Below, piece by piece: positions 22,405 through 34,700 of a stretch of DNA of 64,000 nucleotides (positions are counted from its first letter, which is position 1; each line of letters opens with the position of its first letter). The stretch is from Dipteronia dyeriana (Eukaryota; Streptophyta; Magnoliopsida; Sapindales; Sapindaceae). Where the stretch lies: assembly GCA_032871835.1 (NCBI GenBank), contig CM065296.1, positions 16,198,001 to 16,262,000 on the forward strand. Direction: 5' to 3'. The notes beneath the pieces are model-generated. The model saw nothing but the letters and a program-made list of their open reading frames with translations, ran no database searches and had not been told where the DNA came from. The position numbers and the translations under genes were made by a program.

Positions 22405-23274
22405 TTAATTAACACAAATCATGCCAATGGATCTTCTAAGAGATACAAATCTCTCTTTGTCCAAGGGCTTTGTGAACAAGTCCGCAAGTTGATTTTTAGT
22501 AGGCATATGTTCAAGAGTTACTATTGAATGTTCAACAAGTTCTCTAATGAAATGATGCCTAATGTCTATATGCTTTGTGCATGAGTGTTGAACCGAATTT
22601 TTAGAGATGTTAATGGCACTCATATTATCACAATAGAGAGACATTTTACCTTGATCAATCTCATAATCCTTGAGAATTTTTTTCATCCATAGAAGTTGTG
22701 TGCAAGCACTTCCGGCCGCAATGTACTCTGCTTCGGATGAAGAAAGAGAGACAGAATTTTGCTTCTTGCTTTGCCAAGCAACCAAATTATTCCCCAAGTA
22801 AAAGCAACCACTCGATGTGCTTTTACGATCATCAATGTTTCCTGCCCAATCCGCATTACAATAGCCAACAAGAATATCATTAGTATCAAAGGAATAGAAT
22901 AAACCAAGATTATGTGTTCCTTTTATATATCTAATGATTCTTTTAACGACTTTCAAGTGAGATTCTTTTGGATTGGCTTGAAACCTAGCACACAAACCAA
23001 CATTAAAACAAATATCCGGCCTACTAGCCATTAGGTAGAGAAGGCTACCTATCATGCTTCTATAGAGACTTTGATCAACATTTTTTCCTTTTTCATCTTT
23101 GTCAAGTTTTAAAGTAGTACTCATAGGTGTTTCAAATTCTTTTCCACTTTCAAGACCAAATTTCTTAACAATATTTCTAGCATATTTAGATTGAGACAAC
23201 ATGATACCATTGCTAGATTGTTTCATTTGCATACCAAGAAAGTAATTTAGTTCACCTACCATACTCATTTCAAA
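22405..23274 (-). pseudogene. Element B: RT C-terminus and RNase H
   Basis: A 287-codon open stretch runs MSMVGELNYFLGMQMKQ, LSQSKYARNIVKKFGLESG, SLLYLMASRPDICFNVGLCA, GYCNADWAGNIDDRKSTSSG, SLSSSEAEYIAAGSACTQLLW, LYCDNMSAINIS, HIDIRHHFIRELVE and ADLFTKPLDKERF, and stops at 22405. This is the complete SIRE-type RNase H end. The first acidic motif reads GYCNADW, with Asn where homologues usually have Asp. It continues the frame of the next entry after a single TAA at 23275-23277. Confidence 0.9.
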
Positions 23275-24355
23275 TTATCTTGACATAACATTCACAAAAT
23301 CATCAACCTTGGTTTTACATGTAGACGCAAACACAATGTCATCAACATATATTTGTGCAACAAAAATGTCATTGTCATAATGTTTGACAAATAACGTTCT
23401 ATCAATACCACCTCTTCTATATTGGTTGTCAATAAGATATTGAGTCAACCTATCATACCAAGCTCTAGGAGCTTGCTTAAGGCCATAAAGAGCCTTTTTC
23501 AACTTAGACACATGATTAAGAGAGTGTGGGTCTACAAAACCCTTAGGTTGTTCAACATACACTTCTTCTTGAAGGTATCCATTGAGAAAAGCACTTTTGA
23601 CATCCATTTGAAACAATTTGAATTTTGTAAGACATGCAATGGACAACAAATGCTTAATGGACTCAAGACGTGCAACGGGTGCAAAAGTCTCATCAAAGTC
23701 TACACCCTCAACTTGAGTGTATCCTTGAGCCACTACTCTTGCTTTATTTCTCACTATCTTGCCACATTCATCGGTCTTATTCCTAAACACCCATTTTGTA
23801 CAAATCACATGGATATCTTTTGGTCTAGGAACTAAGGACCATACTTCATTCTTCTCAAATTGATTTAGTTCTTCTTGCATGGCATTAACCCAATATTCAT
23901 CCATAATTGCTTCATAAATAGTTTTGGGCTCAATTTGAGAAGTGTAGCAAGCATATGAAATTTGGTTAGCTAGTTGCCTTCTAGTTATAACCCCTTCATT
24001 CAAATAACCTATGATGTCTTGTTGATAATGCATGTTCCTAAGTCTAGGATTAGAATTTTCAACATCTTATTGGTCATCATTTAAACCATTTTCTAACTCT
24101 TGACTTTCTTCTCTAGCAACACTACCATTATCATCATTATGACTAAACTCACTTTCATCACAACTAATCACATCAATAGGTGCTTTAGTATCATTCAACA
24201 AATGTTCTTTAGGTTCATTGACACCATGGTTATCACACAAATCAAGCATGCTAATATCATCTATTTTCACATTAATAGACTTCATAATAGTCTTAGTTTT
24301 TAAATTGAACACTCTATATGCACGACTATTATTAGCATACCCAATGAATCTCTAA
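23275..24355 (-). pseudogene. Element B: integrase C-end and reverse transcriptase
   Basis: The minus strand opens with RFIGYANNSRAYRVFNLKTK (integrase C-terminal linker) at about 24350. An acidic spacer and a TAA at 24067 (DDQ*DVENSN) follow. Next comes 252 codons of reverse transcriptase: [88 protein letters not shown] and [13 protein letters not shown]. All catalytic boxes are intact; only the TAA codons at 24067 and 23275 break the frame, so this element is younger than A. Upstream of about 24355 the polyprotein stops abruptly: integrase core, gag and 5' LTR are deleted. Confidence 0.9.
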
Positions 24356-25083
24356 AAAATTCTTTTTATTTTTCTATTATAAATCATTAGATTGCACTTA
24401 CTTACATTGAATATAACTGATTACATGCCGATTGATTGATAAATATTACAAAACTAAAGGAAGTAAGGGATTTTAATTCTAGTTTGATAAATTTTTAGAC
24501 TATATTTAAAGTAAAAACACTCCTGAAATTAATAATCCAAACAATGTATAAGAATAGATGTAATCACGAATGCTTTCATGGTGATAGAGTAATTAGAGTA
24601 TCCAATCGTTTCAAAATTACATTCATATTTGATTAATAGTTGAACACAATGGATACGGCTTATTTACAATATTATAAAATTTAATTGGATTAGATATTAA
24701 TTCTCTAATATGAATGTAAGCAAATATAATTTCTCTTATGTATCGAGTTTACGATAGTTTATTATTATTATTATGGTCTTTTCAAACATAAAAAGAATTT
24801 CAATGCTAGGGAGGAAATTAATTAATGTCAGAAAAAAAAAACAATATACTTACCACGATAGTATAAGTAGTTACAAATTTTTAAAAACCCATGAAACAAT
24901 AATCAATACGAAAACAAAAAATTAACAGGTTGCTTCAATACAAAGCCAACTTGATATCATTCTAAAAAAAATATAAACTTCAAACTTACTAATAGAGAAG
25001 GAATTGTTTTCATATGCCTAATATCATTCTCAAATAACTCTTACCGTGAAAAAAACTAAAAGGAAAAATATTAAAAAATAGAA
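24356..25083. other. AT-rich intergenic DNA
   Basis: No gene, RNA or clear repeat seen. It lies between the truncation point of element B and the left minisatellite. Confidence 0.5.
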
Positions 25084-26470
25084 AATGGTTACTAAAGCTA
25101 TTTAAATGGTTACTGGAGCCGTAAAAGTGGTTACCAATGCCGTGAAAATAGTTACAACTTAAAATTTCAAAAATTAAAAATTGGTTACCAGGACCATAAA
25201 ATGGTTACTTGAGCCGTGAAAGTGGTTACAAATCTAAATTTTAAAAATAAAAAGTGGTTACCAGAACCGTAAAATGGTTACCGAAGCCGTAAAAATGGTT
25301 ACAAGTCAATTTTTTTTTTTTAAAAAAATGGTTACCAGAGCCGTATAAAAAAAAGTAGTTACCAAACCCAAATAAATGATTACTATATGCATCAAATGGT
25401 TACCAATGCCGTGAAAATGGTTACAGGTCAAAATTTTAAAAATTAAAAAGTGGTTACCATTGCAATAAAATGGTTACTGGGATCGTGAAGACGGTTACCT
25501 GCGCCGTGAAAATGGTTACAAGTCAATATATTATAAAATAAAAAATGGTTACCAAACCCGTATAACTGGTTACTAGTGTCGTAACAGTGGTTACCAATAC
25601 CGTGAAAATGGTTACAAGTCAAAATTTTAAATATTAAAAAGTTGTTACTAGAGCCGAAAAACAGTTATTAGAGCCGTGAAATGATTACCGTAGCCGTAAA
25701 AATGGTTACAAGTTAAAATTCAAAAATTAAAAAGTTGTTACCAAAGCCGTAAACTGGTTACTGGAGCCGTGGAAATGGTTACAAGTTAAAATTTGGAAAA
25801 TCATAAAAAGTGGTTACTAGAGCCGTAAAATGGTTACTAGGGCCATGACGATGGTTACAATTGCTATGAAAATGGTCACAAGTTAAAATATTATATAAAA
25901 AATGGTTATCAAACCTGAATAAATGGTTACTATAGGCTTCAAATGGTTACTGAGGCCGTGAAGAAGGTTACCTGCGTCGTGAAAATGGTTACATGTCAAT
26001 ATATTATAAAATAAAAAATGGTTACTAGTGTCGTGACAGTGATTACCAATGCCGTGAAAATGGTTACAACTCAAAATTTCAAATGTTAAAAAGTTGTTAC
26101 CAGAGCCGTAAAATAGTTGCTAGAGCCGTGAAAATGGTTACCGTAGCCGTAAAAATGGTTACAAGTCAAAATTTAAAAATTTTAAAATTTTAAAATTTAA
26201 ACAGTGGTTACTAAAGCCGTAAAATGGTTACTGGAGCCGTGAAAATAGATGTCATCGCCGTGAAAATGGTTACAACTCAAAACTTCAAAAATTATTATGT
26301 GGTTATCAAAGTCGTAAAATGGTTCTGGAGACATTAAAATTGTTACCATTGCCGTGAAAATGGTTACAAATCAAAATTTGAAAAATTCAAAAATGGTTAC
26401 CAGAGTCTTAAAATGGTTACTGGGGCCATGAAAATTGTTACTATCGTCGTGAAAATAGTTACAACTGAAA
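25084..26470. repeat. Left minisatellite (GGTTAC array)
   Basis: About 1.4 kb of tandem units starting GTGGTTACC or TGGTTACTG with a GCCGT core and A-rich tail, each about 21 bp. Two to four such units are followed by an AT spacer (TGGTTACAAGTCAAAATTTT then A/T bases). This gives a higher-order spacing of about 62-141 bp, often near 95 bp. Units are diverged (GCCGT varies to GTCGT, GCCAT, ACCGT). No frame is conserved, so it is non-coding. Confidence 0.9.
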
Positions 26471-26645
26471 TTTTAAAATTATATTAAAATATCTAATTAT
26501 TTAATTTATCTTAATTAAATATAATTTTTAATTATATAACTTTTTTTTAATTTATATTTCATTTTAATTTTTAAAATTTTGTAATCATAAATTTAAAGGA
26601 GTTGGAGATTTTTTTTTAAAAAAATAATAATTCTTTTTTTGGTGA
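26471..26645. other. AT-rich spacer between left array and hairpin
   Basis: Nearly pure A/T (TTAATTTATCTTAATTAAAT and T-runs). Nothing coding. Confidence 0.5.
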
Positions 26646-26666
26646 CAACCGGTTGGAAACCGGCTG
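26646..26666. other. 21-nt hairpin, left of PPR gene
   Basis: Stem CAACCGGTT, loop GGA, stem AACCGGCTG. The flanking GA..TC bases extend the stem to 11 bp. The reverse complement of the hairpin at 31345-31365 differs at only 2 of 21 positions. Confidence 0.75.
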
Positions 26667-27067
26667 TCCCGTGCCTTTTTTAAAGATTATTGCTGCCCTA
26701 TTTTTTACTGTGCGCGGCAGTGTGATTCAGCCAACTGCACAGCAGCCGCCCCTTCACATACAAAGTTTTTGAAGATAAACTGGAAACATAAACAAAAATG
26801 CAGCCGGTAAGATGAATGCCTTTGAATTTTAAAAGATGAATGAATCAGACGGTAAGATGTGAAGTTAAATGTTAGTATATCATTTGATTTCAATGTATAC
26901 GATAGTATCGAATTCTGGTATGGAACAATGAACTTGACCAACAACATCTCGTCAGAATTCAGAAACAATGAATTTCTTGTTTTTTGTTTGAAAACGTTGT
27001 TAACATATATAAGTAAGTTTGCAGTGTACACAGTTGATTTATCAAATTTGTTTGGCGCGCTAACAAA
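26667..27067 (+). promoter_or_regulatory. Presumed promoter and 5' leader of the PPR gene
   Basis: The 400 bp upstream of the PPR start contain no other gene. An upstream ATG at 26859 opens a 79-codon frame that ends at 27098, overlapping the main start in another frame. If transcribed, it could lower translation of the PPR protein. No convincing TATA box was assigned. Confidence 0.35.
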
Positions 27068-29392
27068 ATGGATAAAAGGAAGACAAGTATGTATGTAGCA
27101 GATCTATTGCAATGTTGCATAGACAAGAAAGCTCACTTATCAGGCAAGCTCGTTCACGCTTACACCCTTCGTAATCGTCAACTCTTTAACAACAATTTCC
27201 TTTCTAATCGTCTCTTAGAATTCTACTCCAAATGCAACAACACCCACTCTGCACAACATGTTTTCGATATGATGCCTCAGAGAGACATCTATTCTTGGAA
27301 TGCAATCTTGTCTGCTCACTGTAAAGCCTGTAATTTTCCGGTTGCCCACAAGCTGTTTGATGAAATGCCTGAAAGGAATGTTGTTTCTTGGAACAATCTA
27401 ATTAGCGCGTTAGTACGAAATGGGTTTGAAGAGAAGGCGTTGAATGTTTACCATGAGATGATTAGGGAAGGATACATGCCTACTCATTTCACTCTAGCTA
27501 GTATCTTCAGCGCGTGTGCTGCATTGCTGGATGTTGCACATGGTAGCAGATGTCATGCTCTCGCTATTAAGATCGGTCTCGATTATAATATGTATGTGGC
27601 CAATGCTTTGCTTTATTTATATGCTAAATGTGGGCGTACAAAATATGCAATTGAAGTTTTTGAGGAGATGGAAGCACCTAATGAAGTTACTTTTACAGCG
27701 ATGATGGGTGGATTAGCATTGACGGATAGAGTTGTTGAGGCTTTGGAGATGTTTAAATTGATGCATAGGAAAAGGGTTTGTATTGATTCTGTTTCGCTGT
27801 CCAGTGTTTTGGGTGTTTGTGCCAGAGGAAGTAATACAGGGGAATCTTATGTTATTGTTCAGGTTGATGACAGATTTTCAAGTAACGTCCTCGGGCCGCA
27901 AGTGCATTGCCTAACAGTCAAATTTGGTTTTGAAAGAGATCTTCATTTGAGTAATTCATTACTTGATATGTATGCAAAAAATGGGGACATGGATAGTGCT
28001 GACATGGTCTTTGCTAATTTGCCTGAAGTTAGCGTTGTTTCTTGGAATGTTATGTTAGCTGGTTATGGGCAGAAATACCAAATTCAGAAAGCTATAGAGT
28101 TTATGCAGAGAATGCGAACTTGTGGTTTTGAACCAGATGAGGTTACTTACATTAATATGCTTGCGGCTTGTGTCAAGTCTGGTGATATTGAAACCGGACG
28201 ACAGATGTTTGATAGCATGTTGAGTCCTAGTGTCAGTTCATGGAATGGTATGCTTTCTAGCTACTCCCAAAATGAGAACCACAAAGAAGCAGTACAGCTT
28301 TTTAGGGAGATGCAGTTTCATGGAGTGCAACCCGACAGGACTACTTTGGCTATTATCCTCAGTTCATGTGCAGCATTGGGGTTTTTGGAGGCTGGAAAAC
28401 AGGTCCATGCCGCCTCACAAAAATCTGCCTTCCATATGGACAAGTATGTTGCCAGCGGACTAATAGGCATTTATTCAAAGTGTCAAAAGACTGAGTTGGC
28501 GGAACGTGTATTTTGTAAAATTCCTGAATTGGATATTGTCTGTTGGAATTCAATGATTTCAGGTCTTTCACTCAATTCAAAAGATAGAGAGGCTTTCATG
28601 TTCTTTAAGCAGATGCGACAAAACGAACTGGTTCCTACTCAATTCACTTTTGCAACTCTTCTGAGTTCTTGTTCAAAACTGACTTCCTCATTACAAGGAG
28701 GACAGGTCCATGCTCTGATTGAGAAAGATGGATATGAGAATGATGTGTTTGTGGGGAGTGCCCTTATTGATATGTATTGTAAATGTGGCGATATAGAAGG
28801 GGCTAGGAAGATTTTTAATGTGATGCCTGGCAAAAGTACTGTTACTTGGAATGAGATGATACATGGTTATGCACAGAATGGATATGGAGATGAGGCTGTC
28901 TGTCTCTACAAGGACATGATTGCATCTGGTGAAAAACCTGATAGTATTACCCTTATTTCTGTTTTGACTGCATGCAGCCATTCTGGATTGGTTGATACAG
29001 CAGTCGAAATATTCAATTCAATGCAGGAAGAACATGAATTGGATCCGGTATTGGATCATTATACTTGCATGGTGGACTGTCTAGGTCGAGCTGGTCGTTT
29101 CGATGAAGTAGAAATGCTTATAGATGAGATGCCATACAAAGACGATCCAATTGTATGGGAGGTTCTTTTAAGTTCTTGTCGAGTTCATGCTAATGTGAGC
29201 CTTGCAAAAAGGGCAGCACAAGAACTCATCCGCTTGGACCCTAAAAGTTCTTCCCCTTATGTGCTTCTGTCCAACATATATTCTTCTTTAGGAAGATGGG
29301 ATGACTTGAGGGCCATTAGAGAACTGATGAATGAAAACCATGTTACCAAGGATCCAGGTTATAGCTGGATTGAATATGAGAATGTGATGTAA
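27068..29392 (+). CDS. PLS-class (E subgroup) pentatricopeptide repeat protein
   Basis: An intronless 774-residue protein; organelle RNA-binding factor by family. Its N-terminus (LLQCCIDKKAHLSGKLVHAY) and overall plan resemble Arabidopsis At4g20770; that identity is from memory of the family, not a search. S/SS/P/L-type PPR motifs run from about residue 43 to 690, e.g. DIYSWNAILSAHCKACN (73-89), NVVSWNNLISALVRNGFEEK (104-123), VFVGSALIDMYCKCGDIEGA (560-579). The E domain follows at about 693-770 (PIVWEVLLSSCRVHAN, SPYVLLSNIYSSLGRWDDLR, DPGYSWIEY). There is no DYW deaminase and the protein ends four residues after the E domain, so any C-to-U editing role would need a partner in trans. A short insertion at about 255-275 interrupts one motif. 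No clear transit peptide is visible. The start has a good AACAAAATGG context; no upstream in-frame ATG is needed. Confidence 0.95.
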   Translation: MDKRKTSMYVADLLQCCIDKKAHLSGKLVHAYTLRNRQLFNNNFLSNRLLEFYSKCNNTHSAQHVFDMMPQRDIYSWNAILSAHCKACNFPVAHKLFDEMPERNVVSWNNLISALVRNGFEEKALNVYHEMIREGYMPTHFTLASIFSACAALLDVAHGSRCHALAIKIGLDYNMYVANALLYLYAKCGRTKYAIEVFEEMEAPNEVTFTAMMGGLALTDRVVEALEMFKLMHRKRVCIDSVSLSSVLGVCARGSNTGESYVIVQVDDRFSSNVLGPQVHCLTVKFGFERDLHLSNSLLDMYAKNGDMDSADMVFANLPEVSVVSWNVMLAGYGQKYQIQKAIEFMQRMRTCGFEPDEVTYINMLAACVKSGDIETGRQMFDSMLSPSVSSWNGMLSSYSQNENHKEAVQLFREMQFHGVQPDRTTLAIILSSCAALGFLEAGKQVHAASQKSAFHMDKYVASGLIGIYSKCQKTELAERVFCKIPELDIVCWNSMISGLSLNSKDREAFMFFKQMRQNELVPTQFTFATLLSSCSKLTSSLQGGQVHALIEKDGYENDVFVGSALIDMYCKCGDIEGARKIFNVMPGKSTVTWNEMIHGYAQNGYGDEAVCLYKDMIASGEKPDSITLISVLTACSHSGLVDTAVEIFNSMQEEHELDPVLDHYTCMVDCLGRAGRFDEVEMLIDEMPYKDDPIVWEVLLSSCRVHANVSLAKRAAQELIRLDPKSSSPYVLLSNIYSSLGRWDDLRAIRELMNENHVTKDPGYSWIEYENVM

Positions 29393-31344
29393 ATCTTTAT
29401 AATGGACAATAATTGGACGAATATTGATGATGAAGTAAATGACCGAACATCTTGCCTCAATGGACTCTGTTAATCTAAACCTTCCTTAACAAGCCTTGGT
29501 TTTCCATACCTATGTTAAAAGATGGCTGGTTCTCATTGTGGAAACTGGAAACTGAAGTGAGGGGAGCTCGTTCTTGAAGCTTCATCCTTTTCCAATAGAA
29601 TGGACTTTGAGTTTCAAAGAATTGCTACTATTGAGGTATTCTGTTAGGCTCTACAAACTTTATCAGTAATATTTTTACCCATCAAGTATGAAGTTTCAGG
29701 CTGAATTTAAAATGAACTGAAGATTCATTTGCTTGATTGGTTTACTTTGACTAGGCAGTTTTCGCTACTAAACATGTACCACACGTAGAGATCAATTTTT
29801 TGCTGGCACCTTTTGCAGGGATTTCAGATTGATCATCAGAGACAGCACAAAGAATCAGAATAAGACTTAGCACTTCATCGTATGCTGATTATATAGAACA
29901 AGTCTCTCTCTTTCTCTGTTACACACGTGCATGTGCACACTCAGTCACTCACACACAGGAAGTGTGTTTATTGTCTAAATGCATCTCTACCTTGATGCAC
30001 GGGTCATATTCTGTGACATAGAACTGGTAAGAGACCCCAGTTACGTGTCCAAATAAAGTCTTTGTTGTCTGCTGCATGATTGCTAGAAATTTTCCCTACA
30101 TTTTTTGTTCCAGTTCATTCCACAGCATTTACTGTATACTGTATCTTTCGAATGGTACTTTTTTCTTCTTGTACTAAAAAAAAGAGTGATAATCTTTGGA
30201 CGTGCTCCTTTGTTGTGCTAAGCCAATGACACAAGTGGATTACAATGTTGATGAGGTATACTTGTGCCTCTTGAATTGCCATTCACTTTTGAGTAGAAAG
30301 GAGAGAATCTCTATGACCTCAATTGCCATTAACATTTCAAACAGGGAGGAAAGGGTGTTGGGGATAGACAGGGGGCTTTCATGTTAACTGCTGGCTGCAA
30401 AGTTAATGAAACGAGGAAGATAATTTGATGGACATTCTCCATATTTTTATTGTATTGGAGAGAAGAGGTTGCTACCAAAGAACATCTATTGAAGAATCGT
30501 TGCCTTCATTTCTAGGGAACTATTTCTATTGTAAAAGTATTAGCATAAATACTGGATTATTAAGAATTGATAGAAGGTTGATGAGTGATCATTATTCTTG
30601 ACTTGAGTTAAACAATCTCCCCATGCTGTATGGTTATTTAGGAGATTTTTGCATTCTAAGATGATTTTGCATATTCTCACATTAGTTTAGGTTCACAAGT
30701 GTAAAACAAATATTTCAAGCATGAAACAGATCTCATATTTTTCAAAAGTAGGAATTAACAGCTTGCGCACTGGTATTGATTTCTTTCAAATGCCCAACAC
30801 AAGATCAGGGACTTCTTGTCCTGTGTTCATCACTAGGGCCCTAGTGTCCATAGCAGAGAGACATTTAGATTTATTGCATTCAAACTTTAGAGCTCTAGCA
30901 ACAGACGTCTCTTCTTTATCCTAATTGTGGAGTTAAAATTTTGAAAGTTGATTTTAGTGTTTTGATAGGAAAGTGAGTTGCTAGTTTGATTGAAAATAAG
31001 CTCTAGTCATATTAGATCACTAAATTACATTGGGATTCGTATACGTGCTTACAAATTCATAATTTTCTCAAACTGGACAGACTATAGAGTTTACAAGGAA
31101 CGTCTTGAGAATTTTAGCGTGAGAAAGTGTTGTCTTCTAAATCCAATATTTTTCAAAAACTAGGTTTTTCTCATAAAAATATCTATCTGTGTAGCTTGAT
31201 TCATTTACTATCCTTCATCTTTACTGATATTGATTGTGACCAAACATGACTGATTTTTAGTTGTTACGTCGGAGATGGCTGGTATACCTTTAATAAATGA
31301 TCAGGTATGATGGCAATTTTATTTTGCTGCCAACTGGATGTCAT
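29393..31344. other. 3' flank of PPR gene, no second gene seen
   Basis: It probably holds the 3' UTR. A pyrimidine tract followed by TTTTGCAGGG near 29810 could be a splice acceptor of a 3' UTR intron. A CTCTCT/CACACA-rich stretch is near 29905-29957. The 63- and 67-codon frames at 30196 and 30721 have no recognisable domain. Confidence 0.4.
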
Positions 31345-31365
31345 CAGCCGGTTTTCAACCGGCTG
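31345..31365. other. 21-nt hairpin, right of PPR gene
   Basis: Perfect 9-bp stem CAGCCGGTT / AACCGGCTG with a TTC loop. Inverted counterpart of 26646-26666. Confidence 0.8.
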
Positions 31366-31786
31366 CATGTAGCCAGTCTCAAAAATAAAATATTGTTGAT
31401 ATCATATATATAAAAATATAATAATACTAATAAACATTAACAAATTATTAAAATGAAATTATTAACATTACATTAATACTTAATGTACTTTTACAATTAA
31501 GATAACTAAAATTATGACAGTATATATGAAATATTATAAAAAAAGTTGAAAGTATATAATTATTTGATACAATTAATATTAGCAATGAATATAATTATTT
31601 TGTTAATAATGAAAATTTAAAAGTACTACTAACATATAATTTTCACAAAAACATAACACAATATAAAAATATATTAGATAAATACAATTCATGAAATTAT
31701 ATAATTAAGGAAATTATTATTTTAAAGTAAATGGAATGAGAAGTTGTAGAAAAATTTTAAAAAAATCAAGGAAAAGTAAAATACAA
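31366..31786. other. AT-rich spacer between hairpin and satellite
   Basis: Over 80% A/T by eye, no gene. It mirrors the AT-rich spacer at 26471-26645. Confidence 0.5.
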
Positions 31787-34700
31787 AAGGAACAAGTTTT
31801 ATTTTTTTGGAAACCACTCTAACGTTATCTATAACGTTAAAGTTGTTCCCGGGAACAACTTCTCGTTAAGAACAACTTCTCGTTAAGAACAACTTCGACG
31901 TTCTTGGAAACCACATTAACGTTGTAACTAACATTAGTGTTGTACACGGGAACCACTAAATGTTAACAAAGGGAACAACTTTTATTTTTTGGAAATCACT
32001 CAACGTTATATATAACATCAAAGTTGTATCCGGGAACAATTTCGACGTTCTTGGAAACCACTTTGACGTTGTACCCAACGTTAGAGTTGTTCCCGGGAAC
32101 CACTCAACGTTAATAAAGGGAACAAATTTTATATTTTGGAAACCACTCTAACGTTATCTATAATGTCAAAGTTGTTTCCGGAAACAACTTCGACTTTCTT
32201 GGAAACCATTTTCACGTTGTAACCAAAGTTACAGTTGTTCCCGGCAATCACTCAACGTTAACAAAAGGAACAAATTTTATATTTTGGAAACCACTATATC
32301 GTTATCTATAATGTCAAAAGTTGTTCTCGGAAATAACTTCGACGTTCTTGGAAACCACTTTGACGTTCTTGGAAACCACTTTGACATTTTAACCAACGTT
32401 AGAGTTGTTCCCGGGAACCACTCAACGTTAACAAAGGGAACAACTTTTATTTTTTGGAAACCACTCTAACGTTATCTATAACGTCAAAGTTGTTCCCAGG
32501 AACAACTTCGACATTCTTGGAAACCACTTTCACGTTGTAATAACCGTTAAAGTTGTTCCCGGGAACCACTCAACGTTAACAAAGGGACCGAATTTTATTT
32601 TTTGGAAACCACTCTAACATTATCTATAACATCAAAGTTGTTCCTGGGAACAACTTTGACATTGTTGGAAACTACTTTGACGTTGTAACCAACGTAAGAA
32701 TTGTTCTCGGGAACTACTCAAAGTTAACAAAGAGAACAAGTTTTATTTTTTTGAAAACCACTCTAACGTTATCAATAGCGTCAAAGTTTTTCCCGGGAAC
32801 AACTTCGACGTTCTTGGAAACCACTTTGACATTGTAACCAACGTTAGAGTTGTTCCCGACTACCACTCAATGTTAACAAAGGGAACAAGTTTTATTTTTT
32901 GGAAATCACTCTAACGTTATCTATAACGTTAAAGTTGTTTCCGGTAACAACTTCTCGTTGAGAACAACTTTGACGTTCTTGGAAACCACTTTGATGTTGT
33001 AACCAGCATTAGTGTTATTCCCGGGAACCACTTAACGTTAATAAAGGGAACAACTTTTATTTTTTTGAAACTACTCTAATGTTATCTATAACGTCAAAGT
33101 TGTTCCCGGAAAAAACTTCTCGTTGAGAACAACTTCGAAATTCTTGGAAACCATTTTGACGTTGTAACAAGAGTTAGAGCTGTTCTTGGGAACCACTTAA
33201 CGTTAACAAAGGGAACAACTTTTATTTTTTGGAAACCTCTCTAACGTTATCTATAACGTCAAAGTTGTTCTCGGGAACAAATTCGACGTTCTTGGAAACC
33301 ACTTTCACATTGTAATCAACGTTAGCGTTATTCCTGGGAACCACTCAAAGTTAGAGTTATTACCGGGAACCACTCAACGTTAACAAAGGGAACAATATTT
33401 ATTTTTTGGAAACCACTCTAACGTTATCTATAACGTTAAAGTTGTTCCCGGGAACAACTTCGACGTTCTTGAAAACCACTTTGACGTTTTAAGCAACGTT
33501 AGAGTTGTTCCCGGAAACCACTCAACGTTATCAAAGAGAACAATTTTTATTTTTTAGAAACCACTCTAACGTTATCTTCAACGTCAAAGTTGTTCCCGGG
33601 AACATCTTCAACGTTCCTTGAAACCACTTTCACGTTGTAACCAACGTTAGAGTTGTTCCCGGAAACCACTCAACGTTAACAAAGGGAACAAATTTTATTT
33701 TTTGGAAACAACTCTAATGATATCTATAACGTCAAAGTTGTTCCCGGGAACAACTTTGACGTTCTTGGAAACTACATTCTCGTTGTAACCAACGTTAGAG
33801 TTGTTCCCGGGAACCACTCAACGTTAGAGTTGTTCCCGGGAACCACTCAACGTTAACAAAGGTAACACATTTTATTTTTTGGGGAACCATTCTAACGTTA
33901 TCTATAACTTCAAAGTTGTTCCAGGGAACAACTTCGAAGTTCTTGGAAACCACTTTGACGTTCTAACCAACGTTAGAGTTTTTCCAGATAACCACTAACC
34001 GTTAACAAAGGGAACAAATTTTAGTTTTTGGAAACCACTCTAACGTTTACTATAAAGTCAAAGTTGATCCCGGGAACAACTTCCACATTCTTGGAAACCA
34101 CTTTGGCGTTGTAAACAAAGTTAGAATTGTTCCACGGAACCACTCAACGTTAACAAAAGGAACAACTTTTATTTTTTAGAAACCACTCTAACGTTATCAG
34201 TAACGTCAAAGTTGTTCATGGGAACCACTCAACGTTAACAAAGGAAACAACTTTTATTTTTTGGAAACCACTCTAACGTTATCTATAACGTAAAAGTTGT
34301 TCCCGGGAGTAAATTCTTGACGAGAACCACTTCGACGTTCCTGAAAACCACTTTCACGTTGTAACCAACGTTAGAGTTGTTCCTGGGAACCACTCAACGT
34401 TAATAAAGGGAACAACTTTTATTTTTTTTGAATCACTCTAACGTTATCTATATCGTCAAAGTTGTTTCCAGGAACAACTTCTCGTTGGGATCAACTTCGA
34501 CGTTCTTCAAAACCACTCTGACATTGTAACCAACGTATGAATTGTTCCCGGGGACCACTCAACGTTAACAAAGGGAACAACGTTAACAAAGGGAACAACT
34601 TTTATTTTTTGAAAACTACTCTAACGTTGTCTATAACGTCAAAGTTGTTCCCGGGAATAACTTCAATGATCTTGAAAACTACTTTTACGTTGTAACCAAA

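Noticed and set aside
30196..30924. 63- and 67-codon plus-strand frames downstream of the PPR gene
   Set aside because: No domain, no clear codon bias, and positions typical of random frames in a 3' flank.
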